NCBI RefSeq assembly: GCF_900129725.1 | Contig: NZ_FQWQ01000002.1 | Span: 682,001-746,000, forward strand | DNA from: Chryseolinea serpens | GTDB taxonomy: Bacteria > Bacteroidota > Bacteroidia > Cytophagales > Cyclobacteriaceae | Direction of reading: 5' to 3' | DNA length: 64,000 bases | In this document: positions 53,963-62,876 of the stretch, in pieces | How the letters are laid out: the number at the start of each line of letters is the position of its first letter | Position numbering within the stretch: the stretch's first letter is position 1 | Program-made: the position numbers and the translations under genes | Notes under the pieces: model-generated | Databases searched by the model: none | What the model was told of the DNA's origin: nothing | What the model saw: only the letters and a program-made list of their open reading frames with translations

Positions 53963-54001
53963 GCGCGGGCACAATCTGAGGATGTGCCCGCGCTGCTTTT
54001 A
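53963..54001 (+). terminator. intrinsic terminator after the SDR gene
   Basis: A perfect 11-bp stem GCGCGGGCACA / TGTGCCCGCGC (53963-53993) with a 9-base loop is followed by TGCTTTTAT. It lies 37 bp past the SDR stop. Confidence 0.8.
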
Positions 54002-54080
54002 TAAACGTTGTGAGCGCCCGAAGTACTGAAAACCTTAACCCGCCCTGCACGTTTTATGTTAAACACCCCCCAGCGCCCCT

Positions 54081-54959
54081 ATGGACTTATCCGGAATGAA
54101 ATATCAACAGATACCGCCACCCGCCTATCTGAAGAATTATGTCCGGTATTTCTATGCTCTGGAAACCAAAGATCAAAAACCCTCGCGCTATACCTTCCGC
54201 ACCATCGCCGATGGCGGGCCCGGGTTGCTCTTTCAACCACACGAGCACGGCACCTACAGCCAGAGCGACAAACTGCTTCCCGAGCTTTTTCTATACGGCC
54301 AGTCCACCACCCACGTGGAGACTTGTCTGAACGGAACGTTCACCACCATCGGTATTTTGTTTTATCCGCATGCGCTGAAATCTGTTTTTGGTTTGGATGC
54401 GCACGAGCTCACGGACCTTTGTCTCGATCTGAATGCCGAGGCCGTCAGACAAGGCTATCGCCTTTCGGAACAGTTGGCCGCCGCCGGGACCGTTGAAGCG
54501 CGTGTCGAGGTGCTCTCTGCCTATCTGTTTTTTCTCGTCCGGAAAAACAGTATCCTCACCGATAGCAAAATGGAGTATGCCATCACACAGATCGTGCAGT
54601 CGGGTGGAAGCTTGTCGTTGAAAGCGCTGCATAAAGATTTGGGGCTTTCCGAGCGCAGCGTGGAACGCAAGTTCAAACAATACGTGGGCCTGTCACCAAA
54701 ACTGTTTGCCCGCATCTGCCAGTTTCAATCCTCGCTCAACCAGATCCGAACCCTCCAGCACGACAAGCTTTCCGACATTGCCTATGAAAACGAGTATGCC
54801 GACCAGTCGCACCTGATCCGCACGTTCCGCGAATTTTCGGGCATGTCGCCCAACGAATACCAAAAACAATTCAACACCCTCGCCGAAAATCTTCCCATTT
54901 TTTCCAGCGAGGATCCGCTGGTGGGTTTTGTTCTATCCTATGGGTTGCAACGCGCGTAA
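54081..54959 (+). CDS. AraC-family regulator with DUF6597-like sensor domain
   Basis: 292 residues. N-terminal DUF6597-like sensor (about 1-150, YQQIPPPAYLKNYVRYFYALETKD; DGGPGLLFQPHEHGTYSQ), C-terminal AraC helix-turn-helix (about 185-275, LSLKALHKDLGLSERSVERKFKQYVGLSPKLFARICQFQSSL; KLSDIAYENEYADQSHLIRTFREFSGMSPNEYQKQF). A decayed copy of its last codons is found at 61738-61898, on the far side of the giant gene. Such regulators often sit beside oxidoreductase genes; the NmrA-like gene at 61913 is the best partner candidate (inferred). An in-frame ATG at 54096 is a second possible start. Confidence 0.88.
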   Translation: MDLSGMKYQQIPPPAYLKNYVRYFYALETKDQKPSRYTFRTIADGGPGLLFQPHEHGTYSQSDKLLPELFLYGQSTTHVETCLNGTFTTIGILFYPHALKSVFGLDAHELTDLCLDLNAEAVRQGYRLSEQLAAAGTVEARVEVLSAYLFFLVRKNSILTDSKMEYAITQIVQSGGSLSLKALHKDLGLSERSVERKFKQYVGLSPKLFARICQFQSSLNQIRTLQHDKLSDIAYENEYADQSHLIRTFREFSGMSPNEYQKQFNTLAENLPIFSSEDPLVGFVLSYGLQRA

Positions 54960-55107
54960 TTTATTTTCTGAATTCCCCCGGGTTCTTGGCTTTTTATACC
55001 CCTTTTTGATAATTTTCGCATACATGCCATACCCTTAAATTGTTGGCGTATCCCTCTCGTTACCAATAAACTATCATTTACCCACCGTCACCTAAATCGT
55101 TAGAAAA

Positions 55108-58100
55108 ATGACCTTCAAGATCTTGCCTGTTCGTGCCCGGATGCTACTGGTCTGTGCCTTATGGATCGTATTTTCTACGGTCACTTATGGCCAGGAATAT
55201 CTCATCGGTTTCACCCAATATGGCGGAAGTTATAACAAGGGGGTTCCCTACCAGATCAACACCGATGGCTCTGGGTTTATGTCCTTCAAGGATTTCGATG
55301 GCAACACAGGCGAAAAGCCCGGTGATGGCGCAGGCTTCACACAATTTTACTACCCTATCGTGAACGCGGAGGGACAACATTTCGCCTTCGCGGGATTTTC
55401 CGGTATGACCCAGTCAGGCGATCAGAACCTAGGTTTAGGAGCGCGGGTAAACGTCACTCCGGGAGAAGGTGGCTTTGCCCCACCACCAGGGTTTCATTTT
55501 GGCGGCTATCTCGGAACAAATCCCGGAGGCCGGTTTTTGATGGGCTTTGACATGCAGCTTATTGGTTTGACGTCTGCTCAAGGTTCCAACGGAAACGGTG
55601 CCGTTTTCACAACATCGGCCATCGTAGGCTCGGCAGGCGGCGATGCTTTATTTTCGTTTGATGGGATCAATGGAAAATCTCCAAAGGGAAGCCTGATCCT
55701 GGGGCCCGATGGAAAAGCTTTCGGCATGACCGAATTGGGTGGAACGCATGACCTGGGGGTCATTTTTTCCGTCGGCGTTGTGGGCACCGGCAATACTTTC
55801 GGAAAGCTCCTGGACTTCGATGGTGCTACCAATGGATCGAACCCCACCGGCAACCTCGTGCTGGCCGCCGACGGACGCATGTATGGAATGACACGCACTG
55901 GCGGAACCAGTGGCAAGGGAGTTATCTTTAGTTTGTCTCGGTATGGCACCGACTACAAAAAGCTGATGGATTTCAACGGCGCAGCTACCGGCGGTAACCC
56001 CAAAGGATCGCTGACCGAATTTACCGATGGAAAGCTTTATGGCATGACCTCATCGGGAGGCGCCTATGGTTATGGCACGATCTTCAGTATAACACCTTCC
56101 GGAGTGTTCACAAAAATTTTGGACTTCGACGGCACCAATGGGAAATCTCCTGTCGGCGACCTGCTCGTTTCCACCAGCGGCACCGTGATGTACGGTGTTG
56201 CATACGCTGGCGGCGCGAATGATGACGGTGTTTTGTTCAAGCTTGAAAATGGAAATCAGTTTACAAAACTGTATGACTTTAGCAAAGCAACGGGCAGCAA
56301 CCCGGTTGGGTCGCTGCTCATGAAAAAGCAAATACCCGCCATCACATTCCCTCCGATCGCGCGAAAGAATACACTGAGTGCCCCTTTTGCACCCGGGGCC
56401 ACGTCTACTACCGTCTTACCCATTTACTATGTATCGGATAATCATTCCGTCGCCGTTATCGAAAACAATCAAATCAAAATTGTCGGCCAGGGAGTTGCCA
56501 CCATCACGGCCTTTCAGCTCGACAATCATGCCTACCTCGCCCAGGCAGCGACGCAGGACGTAGTAGTTGACCGGGCGCTGCAGACCATCACCTTCGATCC
56601 CATTCCCGCCAAAACCTTTGGCGACCCCTCCTTCACGATCAAGGCCACATCCAGTTCGGGATTGCCCGTCACCTTCAACATGTATTCCAACAATGTTGCT
56701 ACGCTCACCGGTGACGTGGTTTCCATACTAGGAGGTGGAACCGTGACGATCGTCGCACACCAGACCGGCGATGCCAAGTATGCGGCAGCGCCTGATGTGA
56801 CACAGACGCTTGTGATTGACCGGGCTACGCAAACCATCGCGTTCAACCCCACCCCTACAGTAATATGCTGTCAGCCTTTTTCGCTGTCGGCAACCGCATC
56901 GTCCAAACTCGCCGTATCGTTCAAAACCCTGGACTGGAAAATTCTGCAGATTGGTGAATACCAGGTTCAACCCGTTGGTGTAGGGCCGGCCGAGGTCATT
57001 GCCTATCAGCCCGGCAACGCGAACTACAAACCAGCCGAGACCCGTGCTACCATTGAAGTATTGAAGGGTAATCAGTTTCTGACGTTTAGCATCTTCAATG
57101 GTCCATTCAAATTCGGTGACCCGCCCGGCTATGTATCTTCGAGTAGCTCCAGCGGTCTGCCGGTGACCTATACCAGCGATCCTCCGGGCATCGCCGTGGT
57201 GGAGGGCGCCAACCTCTACATCCTTGGCGTTGGCACGACCAAGATCACAGCAAGCCAGCCGGGGAACGATCTGTACTATCCCGCCTCATCAGTGTCCACC
57301 ACGATCACGATAGCGCCCCCGAAAACGCCGCCTACCGATAACGTCATCACCTGGCCGAACGTCTTGTTAAAAACGATGGTGGATCCACCATTCAATCTCA
57401 CGGCTTCGGCATCCTCCGGTTTACCCATATCCTACACATCCTCGGATCCCACGGTGGCCACCGTTTCAGGCAACCTTGTCACCATCAAGGGTGTCGGGTC
57501 GACGACCATCACCGCCACGCAGGCTGGCACCAGCGAAATCCCGGCGGCGACAGCGGTTAAAAAAGTGCTCCAGGTGGATAAGCAGTACCAATACGTTTAT
57601 TTCTCGCTCAACTCCTACGCAACGTTTGGCAATGACCCCATTTCGTTACCCCCGACATCCAGCGCAGGCCTGCCCATCACCTACACCAGTTCGAACAATA
57701 GTGTGGCCATCATTGAAGACTATTTCCTTCATTTTACGGGCGCAGGCCAGGTAACCATCATAGCATCGCAGGCCGGCGACAGTCGCTACATGCCGGCACA
57801 ATCGGCGAGCCAGACCATCAATGTGAATCCCCTCTACCAGAGCATTACCTTTGACAACCTGCCGGCGAAAACCTATGGCGACGCTCCATTCAACCTGGTG
57901 GCTACTGCCTCTTCGGGGATGCCGGTGACATTCTTCAGCAGCGATCCAAAAATCGCATCGGTAACGGGGTCGACGGTTACGATCCTGGGGGCGGGAACGG
58001 TTACCATCAAAGCAAGTCAATCCGGGGTCCCCGGATATTACGCTGCAGAAGTATCGAAACCCCTGGTCATTAACAAGAAAAGTCAAACGATCACCTTCCC

Positions 58101-61100
58101 GGCATTGTCTGCGACGAAATACGGTGCCGCACCATTTCTCATTTCCGCTACGTCCTCGGCAAACCTGCCCGTTACCTTCACCAGCGCTAAACCTGCTGTG
58201 GCCAAAGTTTCGGGTAATGTTGTCACCATCACCGGCAATGGTACGGCCGACATTGTTGCTTCTCAACCGGGCAATGAAAACTACCTGCCTGCCCCGGTGG
58301 TTCACCAGCAATTTCTTGTCGCCGATGCGGGCAACACCTACGATATCGTAGGTGCAACCTCCAACGGTGGCGCTAATGGTACGGGAACCGTGTACGCCAT
58401 GAATTCCGAAGGCGCCGACTTCAACATCATCAAGTCTTTCAGCGCCCAAAATGGAGGCCTTCCGGAGGCCGGGCTCACGAAGGGAACGGACGGCAGGCTC
58501 TATGGCAACCTCTATGCGGGTGGAAAATACGGCAACGGACAAATCATTCGGCTCGAAGCCGACGGCACGGGCTACACGGTACTGCACGATCTGATCGACG
58601 CGGAAGGGTCTTCTCCTTTTGGCAATTTGATCCAGGCCAGCAACGGCGATCTTTATGGCCTGACCAGCAAAGGTGGCACCTTCGATTGGGGCACCATTTT
58701 CAAACTAAAAACCGATGGCACCGGGTTCACGGTCTTGCACAGTTTCTCTTATACCGCAGAAGGAAGCAGTCCGCTCGGCGGACTTTTGCAAGCCAGCGAT
58801 GGGAAACTTTATGGCATGACCCGCTATGGCTTCTATGGGTCCGGAACCATCTTCAGCATCCAGGCCGATGGCAGCGCCTACACCACGATATTCAGTCTGA
58901 CGGAAGCCGCACCCACCAAGTCCGGCACGTACCCGCGTGGCGATCTCATTCAAGGTGCCGATGGTTTTCTGTATGGCACGTTGTTGCAGGGCGGCGCAAA
59001 CAACAAGGGAACGTTGTTTAAAATCAAAACCGACGGCTCTGGTTTTGCAAAGCTGGTGGACTTCGACGGAGCAGCGCACGGCGCCTCACCGGCGTCCACA
59101 TTGCTATGGGCATCGGATTCAAAAATTTATGGGATGGCCCAGGCAGGAGGAGCCAATGGCGTAGGAGCCATTTTCTCACTCAACGCCGACGGTTCAAATT
59201 TTACACGCCTTTTTGATTTCGACAATGCTACCACCGGTGGTTCACCGCCAGGCGAACTCACGGAAGGGAGCGACGGGTTGCTCTACGGCATGACCAATAG
59301 CGGTGGTGCGAATTCTTTCGGGACGGCTTTCAGCATTCAAAAAAATGGTTCAAACTTTCATAAGCTGATAGATTTCGATAGCCGTGCTGCAACGCCAACA
59401 TTTGGTCCGCTCGTGGAATCCGGGACCGGTGTTTTCTTTGGCATGACCACCAATGGCGGAGTGGGTAATACGGGCGCGATCTTTAGCATCACCTCCAGCG
59501 GGACCTTTGCGGTAGTCAAAAACTTTCCCGGCGAAGAATCCAGACCCTGGGATCTGGTATCGGACGCGACGGGACAATCGTATTACGGTGTCGCTACCAG
59601 CGGCGCCTCCAATGGCAGAGGCAGTTTCTTTCGTATCGACGCTTCGGGGTCATCCTATCAAAAACTTGCCGATCTGGCGGGTAACTTCACGGCGAAAAAA
59701 ATTATTTACGTTTCCGATGGTTATCTCTGGTGTCTGGGATTCTCGGATACCGGGGCCTATGGGTTTTACAGAAGCAAAATTGATGGGTCTGGATTGCAGA
59801 AAATAACGTTGGTCGACGGCGCCACACAAAAAGGGATCTCACCCCAAACCATGATGCAAGCCTCTAACGGCTATCTGTATGGCATGGGATACAGCAATGG
59901 ATTGCCGGTGGTGTTTCGGGCAAAAAGCGATGTCACCGAAGTGACAAAGCTTTTCGATCTGCCTTCCGGCGTAGAGATCAACGCCAGCAACATCCTCGAA
60001 GCTTCGGACGGCAACTTTTATGCAGCAACTACTTACAACAGTTTCATCTTTAAGTTCACGGCGACCGGCGGCTACACAAAAGTATTCACCTTCCCCACCG
60101 CGGAAGTGGGTGAAGTACCCATAAAGATCATCGAACTGAATGGAGGAAGCCTGGGGATCATTACAAGCAACCACGGCACAGGCAATGCCGGTGCGATCTT
60201 CATGGTCGAAAAAGATGGAACGGGTTATTCAAAAATCTATGATCCAAAAAACAATGATGGCATCTCCCCGATCGATATGTTCCAGACGATGGATGGCTGG
60301 ATTTACGTGGCCGCTCAATATGGCGGGTCCTACGACAACGGCACGATTTATAAGATCAGAGGCGACGGGTCATCCCTAACCAAAGTGCACGATTTCAAGG
60401 ACACCGACGGAGACTCCCCTTCGGCGCTGATCTTCAAGAAAGCTCCGCAGACGTTTACCTTTGATGCACTGTCTGAAAAGAAAACATCCGATCCTGCATT
60501 TTTTCCCGATGCCCTGAGCAGCTCGGGTGCACCCATTCAATTTTCGAGCAGCAATCCCGCGGTGGCCATCATTGAACGCGGAAGAATAAAACCGGTCGGG
60601 ATCGGCACAACGGTCATAACGGCAAAGCTACCCGGCAGCACCAACTTTTTCAAAGCCGACGACATCGAACGACAACTCGTGGTGGTGAGGGGCGACCAAA
60701 CCATTTCGTTTGATGCGCTCACGCCTTTGTATAAGAGCGATGCTCCCTTTGAATTGAAAGCCGTCGCTTCGTCCGGTCTGCCGGTCACCTATCAAAGCTC
60801 CAACACCACCGTGGCCACCATTGATGGAAACGTCGTCACCATCAAAGGCCTCGGTTCTACGATCATCACCGCGTCGCAGCCTGGCGATGTCAATTTCTAT
60901 CCGGCGGCGAACGTGCAACAGACATTCACCGTGAAGAAGGGTGGAGCCCAAACTATTCAGTTCGCCTATCCCGGCAGCAGAGCATTGGACAACGGCCCAT
61001 TCCAACTGACGGCGACTGCGTCATCGGGTCTGCCCGTTAGCTTTACGACATCGTCCGGCAACATCTCGCTGTCGGGTTCAACCGTCACGCCGTTGAATCC

Positions 61101-61659
61101 CGGACTTGTCACCATTCAAGCCAATCAGCCCGGCGACACCGACTTCCAACCCGCACCTCTCGTAGAGGTGTCCTTCTGCATCAACCCACCCCAACCCAAA
61201 ATCACCATCTCCGGTTTGGGGCCTGAATTTGTGTTGCAGTCCAGCAGTCCCAATGGAAATCAGTGGTATTACAATGACACACCGTTACCTGGCATCAACA
61301 CGAATACCATTTCGGTAACCGACGAAGGCACATATACCGTTGTTGTCACCGTTGCGGGCTGCTCGAGCACATCTGCACCAAAAGCCTTCGTCACCACAAG
61401 CACGGAGCAACAACCTCAAGTCCTGGTAAACATCTCTCCCAATCCTTCTCGCGACGCGTTCAATGTTGAGATCGAAGGAGCATTCAAGCAAGCTGCAACT
61501 TTGGAATTGATCGATGGCACCGGCCGAAGCATAGCCTACCGGCAACAAAACACGCCCGGAACCGTGGTGTTCGACGTTCATGACGCTCCGGTTGGTTTAT
61601 ACCTTATGAAAATAACTGCGAATGGAAAAATTCTTTTCCGGAAGTTGTTGAAGGAATAG
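55108..61659 (+). CDS. giant GloVer/Ig-repeat protein secreted by type IX system
   Basis: 2183 residues. Signal peptide about 1-28. First block of GloVer repeats (TIGR03803-like, DGKLYGMTSSGGAYGYGTIFSI pattern) about 31-408; eight Ig-like (MBG/BIG-type) repeats about 408-1071 (QTITFDPIPAKTFGD...); second GloVer block about 1071-1775; three more Ig-like repeats about 1775-2031; a last Ig-like domain about 2031-2098; and a type IX sorting domain about 2101-2183 (ISPNPSRDAFNVEIEGAFKQAATLELIDGTG ... APVGLYLMKITANGKILFRKLL). So it is a large surface or secreted protein, perhaps adhesive. Function is not known. Monocistronic with a strong terminator after it. Confidence 0.85.
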   Translation: MTFKILPVRARMLLVCALWIVFSTVTYGQEYLIGFTQYGGSYNKGVPYQINTDGSGFMSFKDFDGNTGEKPGDGAGFTQFYYPIVNAEGQHFAFAGFSGMTQSGDQNLGLGARVNVTPGEGGFAPPPGFHFGGYLGTNPGGRFLMGFDMQLIGLTSAQGSNGNGAVFTTSAIVGSAGGDALFSFDGINGKSPKGSLILGPDGKAFGMTELGGTHDLGVIFSVGVVGTGNTFGKLLDFDGATNGSNPTGNLVLAADGRMYGMTRTGGTSGKGVIFSLSRYGTDYKKLMDFNGAATGGNPKGSLTEFTDGKLYGMTSSGGAYGYGTIFSITPSGVFTKILDFDGTNGKSPVGDLLVSTSGTVMYGVAYAGGANDDGVLFKLENGNQFTKLYDFSKATGSNPVGSLLMKKQIPAITFPPIARKNTLSAPFAPGATSTTVLPIYYVSDNHSVAVIENNQIKIVGQGVATITAFQLDNHAYLAQAATQDVVVDRALQTITFDPIPAKTFGDPSFTIKATSSSGLPVTFNMYSNNVATLTGDVVSILGGGTVTIVAHQTGDAKYAAAPDVTQTLVIDRATQTIAFNPTPTVICCQPFSLSATASSKLAVSFKTLDWKILQIGEYQVQPVGVGPAEVIAYQPGNANYKPAETRATIEVLKGNQFLTFSIFNGPFKFGDPPGYVSSSSSSGLPVTYTSDPPGIAVVEGANLYILGVGTTKITASQPGNDLYYPASSVSTTITIAPPKTPPTDNVITWPNVLLKTMVDPPFNLTASASSGLPISYTSSDPTVATVSGNLVTIKGVGSTTITATQAGTSEIPAATAVKKVLQVDKQYQYVYFSLNSYATFGNDPISLPPTSSAGLPITYTSSNNSVAIIEDYFLHFTGAGQVTIIASQAGDSRYMPAQSASQTINVNPLYQSITFDNLPAKTYGDAPFNLVATASSGMPVTFFSSDPKIASVTGSTVTILGAGTVTIKASQSGVPGYYAAEVSKPLVINKKSQTITFPALSATKYGAAPFLISATSSANLPVTFTSAKPAVAKVSGNVVTITGNGTADIVASQPGNENYLPAPVVHQQFLVADAGNTYDIVGATSNGGANGTGTVYAMNSEGADFNIIKSFSAQNGGLPEAGLTKGTDGRLYGNLYAGGKYGNGQIIRLEADGTGYTVLHDLIDAEGSSPFGNLIQASNGDLYGLTSKGGTFDWGTIFKLKTDGTGFTVLHSFSYTAEGSSPLGGLLQASDGKLYGMTRYGFYGSGTIFSIQADGSAYTTIFSLTEAAPTKSGTYPRGDLIQGADGFLYGTLLQGGANNKGTLFKIKTDGSGFAKLVDFDGAAHGASPASTLLWASDSKIYGMAQAGGANGVGAIFSLNADGSNFTRLFDFDNATTGGSPPGELTEGSDGLLYGMTNSGGANSFGTAFSIQKNGSNFHKLIDFDSRAATPTFGPLVESGTGVFFGMTTNGGVGNTGAIFSITSSGTFAVVKNFPGEESRPWDLVSDATGQSYYGVATSGASNGRGSFFRIDASGSSYQKLADLAGNFTAKKIIYVSDGYLWCLGFSDTGAYGFYRSKIDGSGLQKITLVDGATQKGISPQTMMQASNGYLYGMGYSNGLPVVFRAKSDVTEVTKLFDLPSGVEINASNILEASDGNFYAATTYNSFIFKFTATGGYTKVFTFPTAEVGEVPIKIIELNGGSLGIITSNHGTGNAGAIFMVEKDGTGYSKIYDPKNNDGISPIDMFQTMDGWIYVAAQYGGSYDNGTIYKIRGDGSSLTKVHDFKDTDGDSPSALIFKKAPQTFTFDALSEKKTSDPAFFPDALSSSGAPIQFSSSNPAVAIIERGRIKPVGIGTTVITAKLPGSTNFFKADDIERQLVVVRGDQTISFDALTPLYKSDAPFELKAVASSGLPVTYQSSNTTVATIDGNVVTIKGLGSTIITASQPGDVNFYPAANVQQTFTVKKGGAQTIQFAYPGSRALDNGPFQLTATASSGLPVSFTTSSGNISLSGSTVTPLNPGLVTIQANQPGDTDFQPAPLVEVSFCINPPQPKITISGLGPEFVLQSSSPNGNQWYYNDTPLPGINTNTISVTDEGTYTVVVTVAGCSSTSAPKAFVTTSTEQQPQVLVNISPNPSRDAFNVEIEGAFKQAATLELIDGTGRSIAYRQQNTPGTVVFDVHDAPVGLYLMKITANGKILFRKLLKE

Positions 61660-61683
61660 AAAATTTGATCCATCCGGGAAACA

Positions 61684-61719
61684 AGACCGCTAACTTTTGG
61701 CTAGCGGTCTTTTTTTTTA
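61684..61719 (+). terminator. intrinsic terminator after the giant gene
   Basis: Stem AGACCGCTA / TAGCGGTCT (61684-61710) with a short loop, followed by an uninterrupted run of T (61710-61718). Textbook form; it ends the transcript of the 6.5-kb gene. Confidence 0.9.
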
Positions 61720-61737
61720 TAAGCTGTTTCTCTGCAA

Positions 61738-61898
61738 CAACAAAAATGGAGCATGCCATCGCGCAGACCGTGCCATCGGGGTGTGATGCCAGTCGCTGAA
61801 ATCGCTTCACAACCCTCGCCGAAAATCTTCCCATTTTTTCCAGCGAAGAGTCCTTGTCGGTTTTGTTCTATCCTACGGATTGCACCGCGCGTAATTTT
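61738..61898 (+). pseudogene. decayed 3' fragment of the AraC regulator gene
   Basis: About 160 bp resembling the end of the gene at 54081-54959. 61738-61780 matches 54565-54607 (AAAATGGAG(T/C)ATGCCATC), continues weakly to about 61811, then skips about 245 bp and 61812-61898 matches 54876-54961 including the stop codon. A 32-bp identical run (CTCGCCGAAAATC...CCAGCGA) is shared. Frameshifts and the internal deletion prevent translation. It lies 18 bp before the NmrA-like start. Confidence 0.8.
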
Positions 61899-61912
61899 CC
61901 CTAAAAAAAATT

Positions 61913-62788
61913 ATGCAAACCTCACAGACAACGGGGGTTCGTCCGGCGAATAGCGCCCAGACGAATCCCGCCAAAAATCCCATTCTTGTTCTCGGTGGCA
62001 CCGGAAAGACCGGACAGCGCGTGGTGAAACAACTCCAGGCCTTGGACTGGCCCCTGCGCGTGGGCTCACGTTCGGGGCACCCGCCATTCGACTGGCTCGA
62101 CACGCGCACGTGGAAACCCTGCGTAGAAGGAATCCATTCCGTCTACATCACCTTCCAACCCGACCTGGCCGTACCCGGAGCCGTGGATGCCATCCGCTTC
62201 TTCACAAAAACGGCCCTGGAAGCCGGCGTGAAAAAACTGGTCTTGCTCTCGGGGCGGGGCGAAAAGGAAGCCGAAGCGTGCGAGCAAGTCGTCATGCAGG
62301 CCGGCGTGGACTGGACCATTCTCCGGGCGAGTTGGTTTTGTCAGAACTTCAGCGAAAGCGTTTTCCTGGAACCCGTTCAAGCCGGCCACCTCGCGTTGCC
62401 TGCAGGCGATATTCCGGAGCCTTTTGTGGATGTAGACGATATCGCCGATGTTGCTGTGGCCGCCCTCACGGAAGAAGGTCATAACGGCCAGCGCTATGAA
62501 CTGACCGGTCCGCGTATGCTAACCTTCAAGGAAGCTTCACAGGAGATCGGCAATGCGATCGGCCGCGTCATAAACTACGAGCAGATCCCCATTGGCGATT
62601 ATGCGGCGATGCTCCGGTCGTATCATGTTCCCGAAGACCAGGTAGACCTGGTCGTCTATCTCTTCACGGAAGTGCTTGACGGCCGAAATGCATCGCTCAC
62701 CGACGGCGTCCAACGGGCGCTCGGGAGAAAGCCCACAGACTTTGCCACGTATGTTAAAAAGGCCGCGGCAACGGGCGTGTGGGGCTGA
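61913..62788 (+). CDS. NmrA-like NAD(P)-binding protein
   Basis: 291 residues. An unusual 20-residue N-terminal tail precedes the Rossmann motif ILVLGGTGKTGQRVVKQL (GxxGxxG), followed by LRVGSRSG, GVKKLVLLSGRGEKEAEACEQVVMQAGVDWTILRASWFCQNFSESVF and the NmrA-type FVDVDDIADVAVAALTEEGHNGQRYELTGPRMLTFKEA. No catalytic Tyr-x3-Lys, so an atypical SDR: a redox sensor or a quinone-reductase-like enzyme. ATG at 61913 is the first good start. It is preceded by the AraC remnant and followed by a terminator. Confidence 0.88.
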   Translation: MQTSQTTGVRPANSAQTNPAKNPILVLGGTGKTGQRVVKQLQALDWPLRVGSRSGHPPFDWLDTRTWKPCVEGIHSVYITFQPDLAVPGAVDAIRFFTKTALEAGVKKLVLLSGRGEKEAEACEQVVMQAGVDWTILRASWFCQNFSESVFLEPVQAGHLALPAGDIPEPFVDVDDIADVAVAALTEEGHNGQRYELTGPRMLTFKEASQEIGNAIGRVINYEQIPIGDYAAMLRSYHVPEDQVDLVVYLFTEVLDGRNASLTDGVQRALGRKPTDFATYVKKAAATGVWG

Positions 62789-62798
62789 TAAAAAAAAC

Positions 62799-62832
62799 AA
62801 AACCGCTTATCACGCAAGCGGTTTTGGTTTTA
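62799..62832. terminator. intrinsic terminator after the NmrA-like gene
   Basis: Stem AAAACCGCTT / AAGCGGTTTT (62799-62825) with loop ATCACGC, followed by GGTTTTAG. The flanking A-rich and T-rich stretches make it usable in both directions, which suits its place between convergent genes. Confidence 0.85.
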
Positions 62833-62876
62833 GCACTCTATTTTCATTCGTGTGGATATGCTCCATCAAACGATCT

